Shown in pieces: positions 62,471 through 64,000 of a DNA stretch of 64,000 bases. Below the pieces are notes generated by a model. That model saw nothing but the letters and a program-made list of their open reading frames with translations. It was not told where the DNA came from and did not search any database. A program made the position numbers and the translations under genes. Source of the DNA: Candidatus Cloacimonadota bacterium (GTDB taxonomy: Bacteria; Cloacimonadota; Cloacimonadia; Cloacimonadales; TCS61). Where the stretch lies: NCBI GenBank assembly GCA_021736135.1, contig JAIPGO010000001.1, positions 1 to 64,000 on the forward strand. Reading direction: 5' to 3'. How positions within the stretch are numbered: position 1 is the stretch's first letter; the number at the start of each line of letters is the position of its first letter.

Positions 62471-63200
62471 AATTATGAAAGAATTATGGCAAAAGCCTGT
62501 TTTACGCATAATCTGCGTCTCACTGATCGCCTGGACAGTATTTCACGCTGCAGGCGTGCTTAAGAACTTCTCCGGCACTCTGCTCCCAGACTGGCTATCT
62601 GCTGATGCTAACAGCATGGGCGCTATTTTTAAAACGTTTCTGGCACTACTTTCCATTCTGATCATGCTCATCCTGCCCGGCAGAAAACTGCCCGATTACG
62701 GTCTATGCCTGCCACAAAGGATAAATTACCTGAAATTAGCAGGGATCACCATTGCGGCGACCATTGGAGGGCTTTTAATTTTGGCACCCCTTTATATGGG
62801 CATATTGTCCCATCTATTCAAAGTAAAAATGCAGGGCGGTTTTGATATGGGCGGTTCATTCTGGATCATGATCATCGGCGTCTGGTTCTGGTCCAGCATT
62901 ACGGAAGAAATTTATAATCGCGGTTTATTGCAGACACTGCTGCAGGGACTGGAAAAATATAGATTCCTTAGCCTGAGTTTGACCGTCTGGATCTCGGCAT
63001 TACTTTTCGGTGCCGCTCATTTCAGCGTTTTCAAGATCAGCAGTTCACCTTTTTTTGTAATGTTCATCGTCTCCAACACCACTATTCTCGGTTTAATAGC
63101 TGCCCGTTACCGTGAAAAAACCGGCAGCATTCTTCCCGCAATATTTGCACATATCCTGGCTAATATCGCAGGTTCTCTGCCGTCCATACTAATGGGTTAA
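62463..63200 (+). CDS. CPBP-family intramembrane metalloprotease (245 aa)
   Basis: Seven or eight membrane helices with the CPBP/Abi motifs TEEIYNRGLLQTLLQ (catalytic Glu-Glu and Arg), SALLFGAAHFSVFK and PAIFAHILAN (His residues). In other bacteria these process prenylated or signal peptides, or confer bacteriocin self-immunity. It overlaps the permease gene by 8 bp, which suggests a shared export or envelope function. Confidence 0.9.
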   Translation: MSRIMKELWQKPVLRIICVSLIAWTVFHAAGVLKNFSGTLLPDWLSADANSMGAIFKTFLALLSILIMLILPGRKLPDYGLCLPQRINYLKLAGITIAATIGGLLILAPLYMGILSHLFKVKMQGGFDMGGSFWIMIIGVWFWSSITEEIYNRGLLQTLLQGLEKYRFLSLSLTVWISALLFGAAHFSVFKISSSPFFVMFIVSNTTILGLIAARYREKTGSILPAIFAHILANIAGSLPSILMG

Positions 63201-63204
63201 CGGT

Positions 63205-64000
63205 TTGAAGAAGATAATTATCCATGTGTTCAGCGGAACCGGCAATACCTGCCATGCTGCAACGAAACTGGCTGAGCTGCTGGATAAAGATGCAGAAGTT
63301 ACAATCCACCAGATTGAAGATAAGAAAACTGTTGATCCTGCCGCATTTGATCTGAATATTTTTATGTTCCCCATATATTCTACGGCAGTTCCGGCAATAA
63401 TGTGCCGGTATATCACTCATTTGAAAGGAAGCTCGGTAAGGGCTGCCGTAATCTCCACTAATGGCAGGATAAACCGTAAATTTCGGGACGGTTATCAGGG
63501 CTGGGCGCTGCACCAGGCACGCCTGCTGCTTGCTTTACGCGGTTTTAAAGTCTTTTTCAGTGATACGCTTGATTATCCGCATAATTTGACCATCGGTTTT
63601 CCGGCTTCCTCGGAAGAAACCTGCAACTATATTATTTTAAAAGCAGAAGCTAAGCTTGCAGAATTCTCAGAAATGCTGGTAAGTGGCACACAAAGGCAGC
63701 GCGGATTCTTTCTGCCTCATCTTGTATGGAGTCTGCCCATCGGGATCTCGTTTACGCTTTTCGGCAGGTTTTTCATAGGAAAACTTTTTGCTGCCGATGA
63801 CCGCTGCATCCAATGCGGACTCTGCGCACAATCCTGTCCGGCTTCAGCAATATCGGTCGATAAGAAGGGAGTGAACTGGCACTGGAAATGTGAAGGCTGC
63901 CTGCGCTGCCTTAATATCTGTCCGCAGCAGGCAATTCAAACTTCTCTGATCAGACTGATAGTTTTGGTCAGCGCGATTTTCTGGAATCCGCTCTTTCGCT
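63205..64000 (+). CDS. flavodoxin-ferredoxin fusion, EFR1-like (partial, cut by window end)
   Basis: TTG start at 63205 (weak ribosome-binding site), 4 bp after the CPBP stop. The frame opens MKKIIIHVFSGTGNTCHAA, a flavodoxin-type FMN loop (SGTGNT at about 10-15), and later has two 4Fe-4S ferredoxin clusters (CIQCGLCAQSCP and CEGCLRCLNICP). A hydrophobic stretch (RLIVLVSAIFW) follows. The 3' end is outside the window. Likely an electron-transfer protein of the EFR1 type; the partner is unknown. Confidence 0.85.
   Translation, partial: MKKIIIHVFSGTGNTCHAATKLAELLDKDAEVTIHQIEDKKTVDPAAFDLNIFMFPIYSTAVPAIMCRYITHLKGSSVRAAVISTNGRINRKFRDGYQGWALHQARLLLALRGFKVFFSDTLDYPHNLTIGFPASSEETCNYIILKAEAKLAEFSEMLVSGTQRQRGFFLPHLVWSLPIGISFTLFGRFFIGKLFAADDRCIQCGLCAQSCPASAISVDKKGVNWHWKCEGCLRCLNICPQQAIQTSLIRLIVLVSAIFWNPLFR

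Overview
The window most likely comes from a Gram-negative (diderm) bacterium of the FCB group, probably Cloacimonadota. The evidence is six secreted proteins that end in a PNPFNP-type C-terminal sorting domain (T9SS / FlgD-Ig like), a GWxTD protein, LptD, a C25-type gingipain relative, and TTGACA-type promoters. The phylum is my inference; no rRNA marker is present. No tRNA, rRNA or CRISPR array was seen.

Layout. 1-134 is the 5' end of a minus-strand group II intron cut by the window edge and inserted into an interspersed repeat. 135-1676 is gene-free and full of short dispersed repeats. 1677-15196 is a tandem array of five large exported beta-helix proteins. They form two paralogous units (genes at 1677, 4251, 6704; then 9869, 12443), each headed by a copied leader module, with a third, truncated module at 15366-15587. 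The array shows mosaic exchange of bodies and sorting domains, and two of the leaders look like structured RNA preceded by a leader peptide.

15588-26504 (minus) is a tightly coupled six-gene operon: an outer-membrane barrel protein, two large TPR proteins, a small exported protein, a TonB-C-like protein and the replication restart helicase PriA. yraN stands alone (plus). 26954-35572 (minus) carries GWxTD, dnaE, lptD and a PAS-only sensor. 35573-36566 is accessory: a relict sorting domain, two MITE-like repeats and a long hairpin.

36567-40016 (plus) is a possible defence-like cassette (small protein, AAA ATPase, ELK-motif nuclease-like protein) followed closely by a sirtuin and an EamA transporter. 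40025-42650 holds an Asp-rich protein, an exported unknown and a TatD nuclease. 43150-47943 is a C25-like protein whose catalytic His appears to be Tyr. Then come a lipoprotein, a repeat-filled gap with nested palindromes, a barrel protein, a prolyl oligopeptidase and an ST7-like TPR protein. 54171-57753 is an AlbA_2 regulator followed by an RloA/RloB (AbiL-like) pair. The right end is threonine aldolase, a Ser/Thr-type metallophosphatase, and an overlapping plus-strand run of an FtsX-type permease, a CPBP protease and a partial flavodoxin-ferredoxin protein.

The clearest unexplained signals are the duplicated leader (hairpins with a compensatory change), the modular shuffling of the surface-protein array, and the uncharacterised ATPase/nuclease/sirtuin gene run.
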